Below are positions 49,933 to 59,913 of a DNA stretch of 64,000 bases, one piece after another. Position 1 is the first letter of the stretch; the number at the start of each line of letters is the position of its first letter. The notes below the pieces were generated by a model. It did not search any database. It was not told where the DNA came from and was given only the letters and a program-made list of their open reading frames with translations. A program made the translations under genes and the position numbers. This DNA is from Propionicimonas sp020161015 (lineage in GTDB: Bacteria; Actinomycetota; Actinomycetes; Propionibacteriales; Propionibacteriaceae). The stretch is from assembly GCF_964266745.1 (NCBI RefSeq), contig NZ_CAXWGX010000002.1, positions 26,504 through 90,503 of the forward strand, written 5' to 3'.

Positions 49933-52296
49933 ATGCGCATGGGGAAACGGCTCTACTCGTTGGTCATGCTCGGAGTCGTGGCGATCCTCGGTGGGCTGCT
50001 CGCTGCGGGCCTGATCGTGCCCGTCGTGGGCATGACCGCGGCCACGGGCAAGGACGCCCTGAACAGCCTCGACACCCTGCCCACAGAGCTGGACACGCCG
50101 GACCAGTGGGAGCGGTCGAGGTTGCTGACCGTCGACGGCAAGGTGCTCGCCTACTTCTACGACGAGAACCGCGTCTACCGCCCGCTGTCGGAGATCGCGC
50201 CGATCATGCAGAAGGCCCAGGTGGCCATCGAGGACCACCGCTTCTACGAGCACGGCGCCATGGACCTCACCGGCACGCTGCGCGCGCTCGTCTCCACCAG
50301 CCAGGGCAACACCCAGGGTGGCTCGAGCCTCACCCAGCAGTACGTCCGCCTCGTCCTGGTGGAGACTGCCGAGGAGAACAACGACCCGGCCGCGCGCGCG
50401 GCGGCCACCGAAAACACCCTGGCCCGCAAGGTGCGCGAGCTGCGCTACGCGATCGCCGTGGAGAAGAAGTTCACCAAGGACCAGATCCTCGAGCGCTACC
50501 TGAACATCGCCTACTACGGTGACGGCGCCTACGGCGTCGAGGCAGCGGCGATGCACTACTTCGGCGTCCACGCCAAGGACCTCAACCTGGCCCAGGCGGC
50601 CATGCTCGCCGGCCTGGTGCGCAACCCGGTGGCGACCAACCCGGTGAAGTTCCCCGCGCTCGGCATCCAGCGCCGCAACGACGTGCTCACCCGCATGGCG
50701 AGCCTCGAGGTGATCACCCCGGAGGAGGCGGCCGCGGCGAAGGCGGAGAAGTTCGACCCGAAGAAGATGAAGCTGTCGCTCAAGGGCTGCGCGAACTCGG
50801 AGTTCCCGTTCGTCTGTGACTACGCCCTCGAGGTGCTCAAGCAGCAGGCCACCGCCCTGGGCAACACCGAGGAGGAGCGCCTCGAGCGCGTCTACCGCGG
50901 CGGCCTGACCATCACCACGCAGATCGACCCGGCGGCCCAGCGCAACGCGCAGAAGGTGCTCAGCCGGAGCGTCGCGGCCAAGGACCCCGTGATCGGCGTC
51001 ATCACGATGATGGAGCCGAGCACCGGGCTGATCCGGGCGATGGTGCAGAGCCGCCCGACCATGGGCGACAACGACGGCGGCAAGAAGTGGAAGGGCGAGA
51101 CCTTCTACAACTACAACGTCGGCCAGGACTACAACGGCTACAACGGGTTCCAGGGCGGGTCGACGTTCAAGATCTACGTCGCCGCCGCGGCCCTCGACAA
51201 CGGCTTCGGCGTCCGGACGAGCTTCAAGGTGCCCTACAGCAGGAACTACGAGGGCCAGGTGTTCCCGTCCTGCAACGGCAGCGTGAAGGTGAACAAGCGC
51301 TGGGTGGTCGACGGGCCCGAGAAGGGCATGTACGACATGTGGCGCGGCACGTCGCAGTCGGTCAACAACTACTTCGTACCGCTGGAGCAGGCCGTCGGCA
51401 TCTGCCCGGTGGTGAAGATGGCCAAGAAGGTGGGCCTGGAACTGGCCAGCGGTGAGGACCTCACCACGGAGGCGTTCCCCGCGTTCACGCTGGGCGCCGC
51501 CGACGTGACGCCGCTGTCGATGGTCACCGCCTACGGCACGTTCGCCAACCGTGGCGTGCGCTGCAACCCGATCATCATCAAGTCGATCGCGACCAAGGAC
51601 GGCACGAAGGTGCCGGTGCCCAGCGCCGGCTGCAAGCGCGTGATCGACGCCGACGTCGCCGACGCGGTGAACAAGGTCTTCCAGGGCCCGATCAACAGCG
51701 GAACGCTGCGCGGCGCGCGCATCTGGGGCTACGACATGGCGGGCAAGACCGGCACCGTGCCGCTGAACAAGGCGGAGTGGTCGGTGGCCTACACCCCCGA
51801 CCTCGTGGCCGCCGCCGGCATCAGCTTCGACAACGGCCCCAAGTTCAAGAAGTTCTGGAAGAACCGGGGCCAGCGGTTCCTGCGCTACCTGCGGCTGAAG
51901 ACCGGCGTCACGCTCACCGGCTTCGGCGCGGACGCCGGCCAGCGCATCCTGCGCCCGGCGATGCAGAAGGCCCTCGCTGACATCGGCAAGAACACCAAGT
52001 TCGTCGATCCGCCCGCGTCCGTGCTCAACGGCCAGTCGGTGGACGTGCCGAGCTGCTCGGGCATGGGCCCGTCCGCCTGCAGCCTGACGCTGGCGAAGGC
52101 CGGCTTCTCGACCTACACGACCAAGGAGTACTCCGACATCGTGGGCGAGGGCGGGCTGATCGGCCTCACCCGATCGGGCTCGGCACCGAAGGGCAGCGCG
52201 ATCGGCATCCGGGTGTCGAAGGGCCCCGAGCCGCTGCCGGATCCCACGCCGACGCCGACCCCCTCCACGCCGACCAAGAAGCCACGAAAGCCGTGA
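49933..52296 (+). CDS. ponA2: bifunctional penicillin-binding protein (PonA2-like)
   Basis: A 787-residue class A PBP that polymerises and crosslinks peptidoglycan. N-terminal membrane helix (SLVMLGVVAILGGLLAAGLI). The GT51 glycosyltransferase motif is VAIEDHRFYEHGAMD, with QGGSSLTQQYVR and LARKVRELRYA. The transpeptidase has S-x-x-K (GGSTFK), S-x-N (SQSVNN) and K-T-G (AGKTGT). A C-terminal PASTA domain (about 670-760) and a Pro-rich tail follow. Its TGA overlaps the GTG of the phosphoesterase gene. Confidence 0.95.
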   Translation: MRMGKRLYSLVMLGVVAILGGLLAAGLIVPVVGMTAATGKDALNSLDTLPTELDTPDQWERSRLLTVDGKVLAYFYDENRVYRPLSEIAPIMQKAQVAIEDHRFYEHGAMDLTGTLRALVSTSQGNTQGGSSLTQQYVRLVLVETAEENNDPAARAAATENTLARKVRELRYAIAVEKKFTKDQILERYLNIAYYGDGAYGVEAAAMHYFGVHAKDLNLAQAAMLAGLVRNPVATNPVKFPALGIQRRNDVLTRMASLEVITPEEAAAAKAEKFDPKKMKLSLKGCANSEFPFVCDYALEVLKQQATALGNTEEERLERVYRGGLTITTQIDPAAQRNAQKVLSRSVAAKDPVIGVITMMEPSTGLIRAMVQSRPTMGDNDGGKKWKGETFYNYNVGQDYNGYNGFQGGSTFKIYVAAAALDNGFGVRTSFKVPYSRNYEGQVFPSCNGSVKVNKRWVVDGPEKGMYDMWRGTSQSVNNYFVPLEQAVGICPVVKMAKKVGLELASGEDLTTEAFPAFTLGAADVTPLSMVTAYGTFANRGVRCNPIIIKSIATKDGTKVPVPSAGCKRVIDADVADAVNKVFQGPINSGTLRGARIWGYDMAGKTGTVPLNKAEWSVAYTPDLVAAAGISFDNGPKFKKFWKNRGQRFLRYLRLKTGVTLTGFGADAGQRILRPAMQKALADIGKNTKFVDPPASVLNGQSVDVPSCSGMGPSACSLTLAKAGFSTYTTKEYSDIVGEGGLIGLTRSGSAPKGSAIGIRVSKGPEPLPDPTPTPTPSTPTKKPRKP

Positions 52297-53198
52297 TCGG
52301 CAAGGTCACCGGCCGGCTCGCGCTGGCCGGTGCGGCCTGCGTCGCGTACGGCTTCGCGGAGGCGCGGGCGTTCCGCGTCCGCCGGGTCAGCGTCCCGGTG
52401 CTGCCGTCGGGGTCGGAGAAGCTGCGGGTGCTGCACGTCTCCGACATCCACCTGACGCGGGGCCAGCACGCGAAGCACCGCTTCGTGTCGGCGCTGGCGG
52501 GCCTGGAGCCGGACCTCGTGGTGAACACCGGCGACAACATCGCCCACGCCAACGCACTGGAGCCGCTGCTCCGGGCCTACGGGCGCCTGCTCGACGTGCC
52601 GGGCGTGTTCGTGTTCGGCTCGAACGACTACACCGCGCCGAAGTTCACCAACCCGCTGTCGTACCTGGCACGCTCGACGTCCCACCACGGCCTGCCCGAG
52701 GACCGGGAGCACCTGCCCACCCAGGAGTTGCGGGCGGCCCTGGCGTCCGGCGGCTGGCAGGACATCAACGAGCAGCGGGCCACCATCGAGGTGCGCGGGG
52801 TGCGACTGGAGTTCCGCGGCACCGACGACCCGCACCTGCACCACGACGACTACGCGAAGGTCGCCGGGCGTCCGGCGAAGGGCACCGACCTGGCGATCGG
52901 CGTGACCCACGCGCCGTACGCGAGGGTGCTGGACGCGATGGCGGTGGACGGGCTACCGCTGCTGCTCGCCGGGCACACCCACGGCGGCCAGGTGTGCCTG
53001 CCCTGGTGGGGGGCGCTGACCACGAACTGCGACCTGCCGCCCGCCCAGGCCAAGGGCTTGAGCCGCTACCACGCCGGGGATCACACCTCGTGGCTGCACG
53101 TGTCGGCGGGCGTCGGGACCTCCCCGTTCGCCCCGTACCGGTTCGCCTGCCCGCCCGAAGTGACCCTGCTCACGCTCACTCCTGGCCCGAATGGCTGA
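52293..53198 (+). CDS. metallophosphoesterase (calcineurin-like)
   Basis: A 301-residue membrane-anchored phosphoesterase. Motifs in order: VSDIHLTR, NTGDNIAH, GSNDYTAP (variant of GNHE), THAPYAR and AGHTHGGQ. The N-terminal hydrophobic segment anchors it. GTG 52293 overlaps ponA2. In synteny it equals Rv3683 by my recollection. Substrate unknown. Confidence 0.92.
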   Translation: MIGKVTGRLALAGAACVAYGFAEARAFRVRRVSVPVLPSGSEKLRVLHVSDIHLTRGQHAKHRFVSALAGLEPDLVVNTGDNIAHANALEPLLRAYGRLLDVPGVFVFGSNDYTAPKFTNPLSYLARSTSHHGLPEDREHLPTQELRAALASGGWQDINEQRATIEVRGVRLEFRGTDDPHLHHDDYAKVAGRPAKGTDLAIGVTHAPYARVLDAMAVDGLPLLLAGHTHGGQVCLPWWGALTTNCDLPPAQAKGLSRYHAGDHTSWLHVSAGVGTSPFAPYRFACPPEVTLLTLTPGPNG

Positions 53199-53228
53199 GG
53201 CGGTGGAGTTCGGCTAGACTGCCACTCG

Positions 53229-53247
53229 GCCCTGACCCAGTCAGGGC
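53229..53247 (+). terminator. hairpin terminator after the phosphoesterase
   Basis: An 8-bp perfect stem (GCCCTGAC / GTCAGGGC) with a CCA loop, followed by TGTT, 30 bases past the phosphoesterase stop and 4 bases before tRNA-Pro. Confidence 0.65.
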
Positions 53248-53251
53248 TGTT

Positions 53252-53381
<130 letters not shown>

Positions 53382-53438
53382 GTCTTGCATCCCCCGTGCA
53401 TCCTAAGCACGGCAGGCTCTTGCGCGCTTCTGCGCACT

Positions 53439-53450
53439 CTGTCACCCCGA
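53439..53450. repeat. second copy of the tRNA-Pro 3' end (att-like)
   Basis: CTGTCACCCCGA is repeated from the tRNA 3' end (53314-53325), 125 bp downstream. It may be a remnant attachment site. The gene-free stretch 53382-53693 holds this repeat and no credible reading frame. Confidence 0.45.
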
Positions 53451-53693
53451 GAGCCGGACCGACCGAACCGAGTGACGCAGCGTCGTTGAGACCCTTCTCG
53501 GAGTCAGCGCTCAGCAAGATCCAGTCCGTGGGTTGCCTCGTGGCCAAAGGAGCGCACAGGTGCAGGAGAGTCGATCATGAAGGCCCGATGTCCCTGCCTC
53601 TAGCCAGCCAGTGGTCACTTCCGTGGCGGCGCTCCAGTTCACCCTAAGGACCCGCTAGCGTTTGGGGGTGAGATCTGACGAACGGCGACCGGC

Positions 53694-55826
53694 GTGTCCC
53701 GCCTGACGGATCTCCTTCAGCAGGCCAAAGCAAGGGATCCCCAGCTCGGCGAAGACCTGGAGGATGAGTACCGCGCCCTCGCCTCACGACGCCAGTTCGG
53801 ACTGAACTTCGAACGACACCGCCCCGAGGCCGTTCACCTCCCCCAACGGCAGATTCGCCGCGGCGACAAGGTGCGCATCTTGCCGGCGCGCGGATCTACG
53901 ATCAAGGGAGACCCGCGGTTGTGGCGGGTCGAGGCCATCAAGGATGGCACCGCGACTCTGTATCTCGACGACGTCGACCAGCCCGAACTGGACGCCCGAC
54001 CGTTGGCCGACTTGGTAGTTGTAGCAGAGTTCCGCGACACCATCTATCCGGGCCTGGTATCCACCGGTCGAGTTGACCGAGGCAGCGACAGACCGTTTCA
54101 TACCGTCATCAACGGCGAGAACTTTCACGTACTCAAGGCACTTACGTATACGCACCGCGGCAAGATCGACGCGATATATATCGACCCCCCCTACAACACT
54201 GGCGCACGCGACTGGAAGTACAACAACGATTACGTTGAAGGGGACGACTCGTACCGCCACTCGAAGTGGTTAGCATTCATGGAGCGCCGGCTCTTCCTGG
54301 CAAGGGAGCTGCTGAATCCCCTCGACTCCGTACTGATCGTCACGATCGACGAAAAGGAAGTTCACCGACTGGCGCTGCTGCTAGAAGATATCTTCCCGGA
54401 GTCAAGAGCACAGATGGTCACGGTGGTGATTAACGCTCCGGGACAGGCGCGCCTGCACGAGTTGGCTCGGGTTGAGGAGTACGTGTTCTTCTTGTTCTTC
54501 GGAGACGCCCAGCCCGCGTCGGTTTCGGATGATCTCCTTAACGCGAGAACATCACATAACCCGGAAACAGTTCGCTGGGAGTCCCTCTTGAGGAGCGGCA
54601 CCAACTCGCGGCGAGCGGACCGACCCGCGCTCTTCTATCCCGTCTTTGTGGACCCATCGACCCGCCGCTTGGTTGCCGTAGGCGACTCGAAGCCCTTGAC
54701 GGCGGCTCGCTCCGACTGGGCGGCACCTGACGGAACGGTGGCAATCTGGCCCTTGAAATCGGATGGGAGCGAAGGCAACTGGCGCGCTTCACCGGACTAC
54801 CTGCGTCGCCTTCACGAGCAGGGCTATGTGAAGCTCGGCGACTACAAGCAGGGCGCCGAGCGGGGGACAGTCTGGTACCTCGGCAAGGCCGCTATCTCGA
54901 AGATAGCCTCAGGCGAGATTGTCGTGACGGGAGAGTCTGAAGATGGCGCGGTAGTCGTCGTCCCTGGCGCGGGAGGGCCGAGCCTGCGAACCACCACGGC
55001 CAAGACTGTGTGGAACCGATCCGCACATCACGCCGGATGGTACGGGAGTGCGCTGGTCCGCGCGCTACTGCCTGGCCGGAGCTTCCCCTTCCCAAAGTCT
55101 CTATACGCCGTCGAAGACGCCCTCCGCATCGTCGTGGCGAACAAGCCAAACGCGATTGTCCTGGACTACTTTGCTGGATCGGGAACGACTGCGCACGCCG
55201 TAATGCGCCTCAACCATAAGGACGGCGGAAATCGCCAATGCATCTTGATCACTAACAACGAGGTGGCTGCCGACGAGCAGACGGCCTTACGGGAAGCCGG
55301 CTTGCGTCCCGGCGATCCGGAGTGGGAACGTTGGGGAATCTGCGACTACGTCACCAAGCCGCGCGTCCAAGCCGCGATCACGGGGCTCACGCCAAGTGAT
55401 GAACCCGTCAAGGGCGACTACAAGTTCGTTGATGAGTTCCCGATGGCCGAAGGGTTCGAGCAAAACGCCGAGTTCTTCACACTCACTTACGAAAACCCAT
55501 TGGCGGTCGGCCATAACCGCGCCTTCGAGAGAATAGCACCGCTGCTGTGGCTAAGGTCCGGCGGATCAGGCAGGCGCATATGTACCGTGACGGACCAGGG
55601 CTGGGACATCGCGGACACCTACGGCATTCTCTTCGACCTCGACAAGGCGGCGGGGTTCGTCGGCGCGATCGACCGGCGGGTCGGGGTGAGGACGGCGTTC
55701 ATTGTGACCGACGATGACAGGCGCTTCCAGGCAGTGTCGCGCGAACTGCCCGACGCCGTTGAGCCCGTCCGGTTGTACGAGTCCTACTTGACGAACTTCC
55801 AGCTCAACGGGGGCGAGCGGGAATGA
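53694..55826 (+). CDS. mod: type III restriction-modification methyltransferase (Mod)
   Basis: A 710-residue N6-adenine methyltransferase. Motif IV D-P-P-Y lies at 164-167 (IYIDPPYNTG), and motif I FAGSG at 493-497 (LDYFAGSGTTAHAV); this IV-before-I order is the beta class used by Mod subunits. The first 130 residues are an extension with a basic strand-rich region (GDKVRILPARGSTIKGD). The middle (about 240-480) should hold target recognition. Rare codons such as ATA (IYID segment) and lower GC mark it as acquired. Starts GTG 53694, stop overlaps the Res gene (ATGA). Confidence 0.93.
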   Translation: MSRLTDLLQQAKARDPQLGEDLEDEYRALASRRQFGLNFERHRPEAVHLPQRQIRRGDKVRILPARGSTIKGDPRLWRVEAIKDGTATLYLDDVDQPELDARPLADLVVVAEFRDTIYPGLVSTGRVDRGSDRPFHTVINGENFHVLKALTYTHRGKIDAIYIDPPYNTGARDWKYNNDYVEGDDSYRHSKWLAFMERRLFLARELLNPLDSVLIVTIDEKEVHRLALLLEDIFPESRAQMVTVVINAPGQARLHELARVEEYVFFLFFGDAQPASVSDDLLNARTSHNPETVRWESLLRSGTNSRRADRPALFYPVFVDPSTRRLVAVGDSKPLTAARSDWAAPDGTVAIWPLKSDGSEGNWRASPDYLRRLHEQGYVKLGDYKQGAERGTVWYLGKAAISKIASGEIVVTGESEDGAVVVVPGAGGPSLRTTTAKTVWNRSAHHAGWYGSALVRALLPGRSFPFPKSLYAVEDALRIVVANKPNAIVLDYFAGSGTTAHAVMRLNHKDGGNRQCILITNNEVAADEQTALREAGLRPGDPEWERWGICDYVTKPRVQAAITGLTPSDEPVKGDYKFVDEFPMAEGFEQNAEFFTLTYENPLAVGHNRAFERIAPLLWLRSGGSGRRICTVTDQGWDIADTYGILFDLDKAAGFVGAIDRRVGVRTAFIVTDDDRRFQAVSRELPDAVEPVRLYESYLTNFQLNGGERE

Positions 55827-58405
55827 AGTTCACACTTAAGGATTACCAAGAGGACGCGCTGCGCGAAATCCTGCGCAACTTGGCCGAGGCCAAGCAAGAC
55901 TGGCACACCAGACACCGCCGCAGCGCGTTTGCCCTCTCCGCGACGACGGGCGCCGGCAAGACGGTCATTGCCGCCGCAGCGATCGAGTCGATCTTCTATG
56001 GCAACGACGAGTACGACGCGGAAGCAGACGACGGCGCCGTTGTGCTGTGGTTCTCTGCCGATCCGACGCTGAACGAACAGACCCGGTTCAGGCTCATTGA
56101 AGCTTCGGATCGCATCAGCCACTCGGATCTGGTCGTGGTCAAACCGACGTTCAACGCCGAACGTCTGTCGCCCGGCAAGGTCTACTTTCTGAACACACAG
56201 AAGCTGTCTCGAACAAGCATGCTCGTCCGTGGGTATCCAGCAGATGACGCACTCCCCTTGGGCTACGACACCCGCCCTGACCTGCGCAGTCACACTATGT
56301 GGGACACAATCCGAAACACGATCGAGGATGACCGCCTGACCCTGTACCTGATCGTTGACGAAGCCCATCAGGGGATGGGTACCACCAAGCGGCAGCAGGC
56401 AGAGACCGACACCATTGCCCGGAGGCTGATCTCCGGTCAGACCGACGTACCGGCAGTGCCTGTCGTGTGGGGAATCTCCGCAACCGTCGATCGATTCAAC
56501 ACCACGATGGCGACCCTGCCGACGCATGCGGTCCTCCCTCAGGTGTGGGTTGACCCGGTGAAGGTGCAGGCGTCGGGGCTCCTGAAGGACGCGATCGTCC
56601 TCGACATTCCTACCGAGACAGGCACCTTCGAGACCGTTCTGCTGCGGCGCGCCACGGTGAAGCTGAAGGAGTCGTCCGACGAATGGGCGGCGTACGCGCG
56701 CGAGCAAGGACGGGATTCATTTGTCGCGCCTCTAATGGTGTTTCAAGTGCCGAATAGCCCCCACCCGGAGGATATTCGTGCATGGCTCGAGACGATCTTC
56801 GACACGTGGCCCGAACTTAGCATCACGCATGTCGCGCACGTGTTCGGCGAACACCGTGACCTTGCGGTGGGTCCCTGGAGCATTCCGTACCTATCGCCGG
56901 AGCTGGTGCAGGACACCGACAACATCCGGGTGCTGCTCGCAAAGGACGCCATCTCCACTGGCTGGGACTGCCCTCGGGCAGAGGTCATGGTGTCACTGCG
57001 CGGCGCGAAGGATCGAACACACGTCACTCAGCTGCTCGGCCGCATGGTGCGCACCCCTTTGGCTAGGTCGATCCCCGGAAACGACAAGCTCAACTCAGTT
57101 GACTGTCTGCTCCCGCACTTCGACCGCACGCAGGTGCAGGTCGTAGTCCACGACCTGCTGCACGGAGCTGACGACAAGGACGACCTGCCCGGACGCCGCG
57201 TCCTGATCGACCCGGTTGAGCTCGCGCCGAACCCAGCCATTCCAAGTGCGCTGTGGGACCAGTTTCTAGCCTTGCCATCCCTGACGATCCCACGACGTTC
57301 GACCAAGCCCGTCAAGCGACTCACGCTGCTCGCTCACGAACTCACGCAGGATGGGCTGCTCGCAGATGGCGGCAAGTGGGCACACAGGCAACTGCACGGG
57401 GCACTCGACGCGGCTCAGAACCTCAACCGCGACGCGCTGGAGCGGGCAACCGCTGCGGTCTGGACAGTGGAAGGAACCTCCCTTCGGTACTCGATGGCGA
57501 GTGGCAAACAACAGTCCTATGCCGACTTCGTAGCGAGAGCAGATGTGACGGTCATCGAGGATGCATATCGGCGGGCAGCCCGACTCATCAGCCCCGATCT
57601 CGCTCGCACCTATGCTGAGCACCTCGCCCAGGCCGCGGCCGACGCTGACGAGTTCGAGGATAGGTTGCTCGACGCTCACGCAGTCATAGGCGCGTTCTGG
57701 CTCGTGCCCGAGGTCACCGAGTTTCTCGACCGCCAAGCTGACGCATCGGTGAAGGATCTGCTTACCAAGAACCGAGTGGCCATCCGGGGGCTATCCGATC
57801 AGCGCCAAGCGGTCTACCGCAGCATTGAAGAGATGAGCACTGACCCACAGCAGACCGACCTGGTGAAGCCAACAACGTGGCTCGCTCCGTCGAACGTGCA
57901 AACCAACGATGGCAAGGTTGCTCCCTTGGCACGGTTCGCCAACCACCTGATGTGCGACGCGCAAGGCGCCTTTCCCGCCACGTTCAACGATCTGGAAACC
58001 GACGTCATCAGGCGCGAGCACAGCCGCGACGGATTCGTTGCCTGGTACCGCAACCCTGGCAGAGGGACTCTGGAATCGCTGACAGTTCCCTACCGAAAGG
58101 GTGAGCGCTGGACGCCTCTTCACCCCGACTTCTTGTTCTTCCACCGCAAGGCGGATCAATCGATCGGAGCCAGCATCGTCGATCCACACGGTCACTACTT
58201 CGCGGACGCCGTTCCTAAGCTGCGCGGCATGGCCGACTACGCTGAACGTTACGGGGATGCGTTCGTACGCATCGACACCGTGGATGTGGTCGGGGGACAG
58301 ATGCTAGTCCTCGACCTGAAACGGGACTCTGTTCGCAAGTTGATCAGGACGGCGCCGGACGCCGACTCGACATCGATCTACCTTCAGGCCGGGGAGGCGT
58401 TCTAG
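55823..58405 (+). CDS. type III restriction subunit (Res-like helicase)
   Basis: An 860-residue superfamily 2 helicase. Walker A TGAGKTVIAAAA (about residue 42-52), Walker B/DEAH VDEAHQG, motif III GISATV, and late motif LLGRMVRT. The C-terminal nuclease region has HPDFLFF (D769) but D787-P-H-G where the PD-(D/E)xK fold usually has E-x-K. So the nuclease centre is either a natural variant or inactive. It is coupled to mod by ATGA overlap. If active it cuts unmodified foreign DNA. Confidence 0.88.
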   Translation: MKFTLKDYQEDALREILRNLAEAKQDWHTRHRRSAFALSATTGAGKTVIAAAAIESIFYGNDEYDAEADDGAVVLWFSADPTLNEQTRFRLIEASDRISHSDLVVVKPTFNAERLSPGKVYFLNTQKLSRTSMLVRGYPADDALPLGYDTRPDLRSHTMWDTIRNTIEDDRLTLYLIVDEAHQGMGTTKRQQAETDTIARRLISGQTDVPAVPVVWGISATVDRFNTTMATLPTHAVLPQVWVDPVKVQASGLLKDAIVLDIPTETGTFETVLLRRATVKLKESSDEWAAYAREQGRDSFVAPLMVFQVPNSPHPEDIRAWLETIFDTWPELSITHVAHVFGEHRDLAVGPWSIPYLSPELVQDTDNIRVLLAKDAISTGWDCPRAEVMVSLRGAKDRTHVTQLLGRMVRTPLARSIPGNDKLNSVDCLLPHFDRTQVQVVVHDLLHGADDKDDLPGRRVLIDPVELAPNPAIPSALWDQFLALPSLTIPRRSTKPVKRLTLLAHELTQDGLLADGGKWAHRQLHGALDAAQNLNRDALERATAAVWTVEGTSLRYSMASGKQQSYADFVARADVTVIEDAYRRAARLISPDLARTYAEHLAQAAADADEFEDRLLDAHAVIGAFWLVPEVTEFLDRQADASVKDLLTKNRVAIRGLSDQRQAVYRSIEEMSTDPQQTDLVKPTTWLAPSNVQTNDGKVAPLARFANHLMCDAQGAFPATFNDLETDVIRREHSRDGFVAWYRNPGRGTLESLTVPYRKGERWTPLHPDFLFFHRKADQSIGASIVDPHGHYFADAVPKLRGMADYAERYGDAFVRIDTVDVVGGQMLVLDLKRDSVRKLIRTAPDADSTSIYLQAGEAF

Positions 58406-58469
58406 CTGCCGAGCCCTGGTAAGGATCGAGGCTTCGACCTGTGCCGCTCCCCGGGGCTACCGTTGACTT

Positions 58470-59060
58470 GTGGGATTGGGCGAACTCACAGTGGAGCAGC
58501 GCGTCGAGCTGCTCGACCAGACTTACGACCACCTTCGCCGATCCCAGAACGGGGCAGCCATCTGGCTGATCGGAGGTCCTGAAACTGACCGCCTCTGGGA
58601 CGCCACCATCTCCGCCTTCGCGCACGCCAACTGGGTCGCCACCATTCTGTGCGCCCAGGCCACCTGCGAGCGCACATTGGCGTCCCTTCTACAGATGGTC
58701 TATGCCACGAGCGCTGCTCCGTCCGGATGGGAAGGTTGGGGCCTCGGCCGTCTCATCGCCCACTGCCGAGACCAGCATCTCGTTGACCCGCTGCTTCTGG
58801 ACGATGTCCAGACGCTCTGCGACGAGCGCAAGCCGTACGGGCACTGGCGACAACCCCTCGCTGAGGGAGCGCTCCAACGGGTGGTGTTCGACGCTCAGGA
58901 CCGAGGCGACAATCGCCACCCCGATCTTGTGATCGAGGATCACCTCGGTGACCTGGCACTCCGATCCGCAAGAACCGCACTGCGGGTGCACTACGGCGAT
59001 CTGCTCGACCCGCGCAAGTTCGACGCCCTCGGATCGCAGGTCGACACAGTCGGCCCGTGA
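58470..59060 (+). CDS. small HEPN-like protein next to the type III unit
   Basis: A 196-residue mostly helical protein starting GTG 58470. I do not recognise a named family. A helix-rich centre (WVATILCAQATCERTLASLLQ, in parts) and a late R168-x5-H174 (RTALRVH) fit the HEPN ribonuclease motif R-x4-6-H. It lies 64 bp after the Res gene in the same direction. A role as accessory toxin or RNA-targeting backup of the restriction unit is possible but unproven. Confidence 0.6.
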   Translation: MGLGELTVEQRVELLDQTYDHLRRSQNGAAIWLIGGPETDRLWDATISAFAHANWVATILCAQATCERTLASLLQMVYATSAAPSGWEGWGLGRLIAHCRDQHLVDPLLLDDVQTLCDERKPYGHWRQPLAEGALQRVVFDAQDRGDNRHPDLVIEDHLGDLALRSARTALRVHYGDLLDPRKFDALGSQVDTVGP

Positions 59061-59913
59061 CGTAGCTGCTCATTGGGCGAGGTTTCCCGTCCAGCCGAGC
59101 GGCTGGGATCGCGACTCATCCAACTCCCTCCGATTTGCACCGGGTGTATGGGTTGGTGACATTGAGGTGTCGAGGCTGTCTTGACGATGGCGCTCGGACG
59201 GCCGGTGGTCGTGGTGTTGAGCGCAGGGGTCGGTGCGGTCGTGTCGGCTCGCTGACGAAGAGGGCAGGCTGGACTCGCCCTCGGTTGGCTGGGCCCGCCG
59301 GAGCTGGAGTCGGCCAGGAGTCGGTCGGCATCGAGCGCTCCTATCGTCGCCAGGTTGCCCAGTGCAGCATGGCGGGCCTTCGGCGTCAGCATGGCGGTTG
59401 GTACGCCTGGCGATGACGAAGCCCCCGATCAGCGCCGTGACTGCTGACCACGACCCGGCTCGCCTGAGTCGACGCCGTCCGAGAGGCTGCCGACCTCGTC
59501 AGTTCCACCGGTGGATCAGGGGCCGCCCCGGCTCAAAACCTGCATGCCTCCGTGCCCGCACTCCCGCTGCCACCGCTCTGCAACTTGGCGGAGTCTCTCG
59601 CTTCGGCGTCCTGATCGCCGTGTCGTTTGGCCTAGGGATCGTGAGAGGTCCACGCGGCGCGCCGCCGACCCGTTCTTCGCGATCTCGTGGCCCGATCGCG
59701 GACTTTCTGGGCCTAGGGAGGTGGCGGGCGGAAGTCGTGGTGGGCAGGCGCGTCCCGATCGGTGCTCGGTCGGGCTTAGGGAGGTTGCGGAGCAAGAAGT
59801 CCGGGTCGGGATGTCCGGAAAGGGCCGGTGTTGCGGCTTAAGGAAGTAGCAGCACCGTGGGTCCCGAATCGGGGCCGCTCGTCGGTCTCGTTGGGTGGAC
59901 GGAGGTGAGTGGG
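59061..59913. other. gene-poor region upstream of the relaxase, repeated CTTAGGGAGGT-like motif
   Basis: No credible gene is seen here. A motif of the type GGCCTAGGGA recurs four times in order and degenerates: 59629 (GGCCTAGGGATC), 59710 (GGCCTAGGGAGGTGGCGG), 59772 (GGGCTTAGGGAGGTTGCGG) and 59833 (GCGGCTTAAGGAAGTAGC), with spacing of about 81, 62 and 61. This could be an origin of transfer, an iteron group or relaxase control sites. Confidence 0.5.

Noticed and set aside
59061..59856. Protein genes in the region before the relaxase
   Set aside because: Frames there lack ribosome sites, recognisable motifs and the usual third-position GC pattern.
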